Origin: Physocladia obscura
Lineage: Eukaryota > Chytridiomycota > Chytridiomycetes > Chytridiales > Chytriomycetaceae
Assembly (NCBI GenBank): GCA_027596945.1
Contig: JADGJH010000456.1
Location: 1-17,715, forward strand
Direction: 5' to 3'
DNA: 17,715 nt
Part shown: positions 17,672-17,715 of the stretch, one piece after another
How positions within the stretch are numbered: the stretch's first letter is position 1
Layout: the number at the start of each line of letters is the position of its first letter
Translations under genes and position numbers: made by a program
Notes under the pieces: model-generated
The model's input: the letters and a program-made list of their open reading frames with translations, nothing else
Database searches by the model: none
What the model was told of the DNA's origin: nothing

Positions 17672-17715
17672 GTTTTAAGTGAGAAAAATGGTATTGATTG
17701 AACAGAAAAAATTTT
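15115..17715 (+). CDS. POL5: POL5 / MYBBP1A nucleolar protein, 3' end beyond the window
   Basis: Despite its DNA polymerase name, this family of nucleolar alpha-helical repeat proteins works in rRNA synthesis and ribosome biogenesis. Exons 15115-15843, 15918-16337, 16386-17114 and 17162-17602 give 773 residues so far; a fifth exon may begin at 17706 after AACAG. Seen: N-terminal LELFRDLASPDSATQFKAA, then YALKRLVRGLASSRDRARQG with FTLALVELL, the classic POL5 opening; helical repeats throughout; near residues 701-725 a basic AAKKRKVQ nuclear signal and an acidic Glu/Asp run; then NPVDVIVDILLSFLAKPSSL and FRGVVENVFRVF, the strongest family signature. Introns are phase 0; donors GTAAAT, GTATTT, GTTTGT, GTATGT. 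The start lies 37 bases after the methyltransferase stop, behind a T tract. Truncated by the window edge. Confidence 0.94.
17608..17663. repeat. T-run followed by A-runs in POL5 intron 4
   Basis: About 20 T, then 10 A, then after TGG about 23 more A. Inverted homopolymers that could pair in RNA, and a likely place for length errors in the assembly. Confidence 0.8.

Overview
This is a eukaryotic nuclear window. It is AT-rich, its genes are cut by many short GT-AG introns (mostly 50-100 bp), and homopolymer T/A tracts fill introns and spacers. The gene set (eL20, SEC13, YJU2, an N-terminal methyltransferase and POL5), the compact spacing and the small introns fit an early-diverging fungus, for example a chytrid. 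The lineage is an inference: no rRNA or other phylogenetic marker is present.

Layout. Ribosomal protein eL20 lies at 57-708 (minus). At 1899-3542 (plus) is the wreck of a gene with two tandem TIR domains, carrying at least four disabling lesions, followed by a long intact last exon. AT-rich spacer with weak coding-like scraps covers 3543-4553. At 4616-6051 (minus) is a single-pass membrane protein with a threonine stalk and a possible double-psi beta-barrel ectodomain. At 6513-7385 are two doubtful small genes (minus). APH1, a gamma-secretase subunit, has six exons at 7530-8774 (minus), and SEC13 has six exons at 8868-10172 (minus). An AT-rich desert at 10.2-13.0 kb holds degenerate repeats and decayed coding scraps. 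YJU2 (13021-14161, minus) is divergent from an NTMT1-type N-terminal methyltransferase (14237-15077, plus). POL5/MYBBP1A (15115 onward, plus) runs off the right edge.

The intact genes are mostly housekeeping: ribosome structure (eL20), rRNA synthesis and ribosome biogenesis (POL5), COPII coat and nuclear pore (SEC13), pre-mRNA splicing (YJU2) and protein N-terminal methylation. They do not form one pathway. The most unusual content is the gamma-secretase APH1 gene in what looks like a fungal genome, the tandem-TIR relic with repeated intron positions, a high share of introns starting GTT, and a YJU2 reading frame with three single-base breaks.
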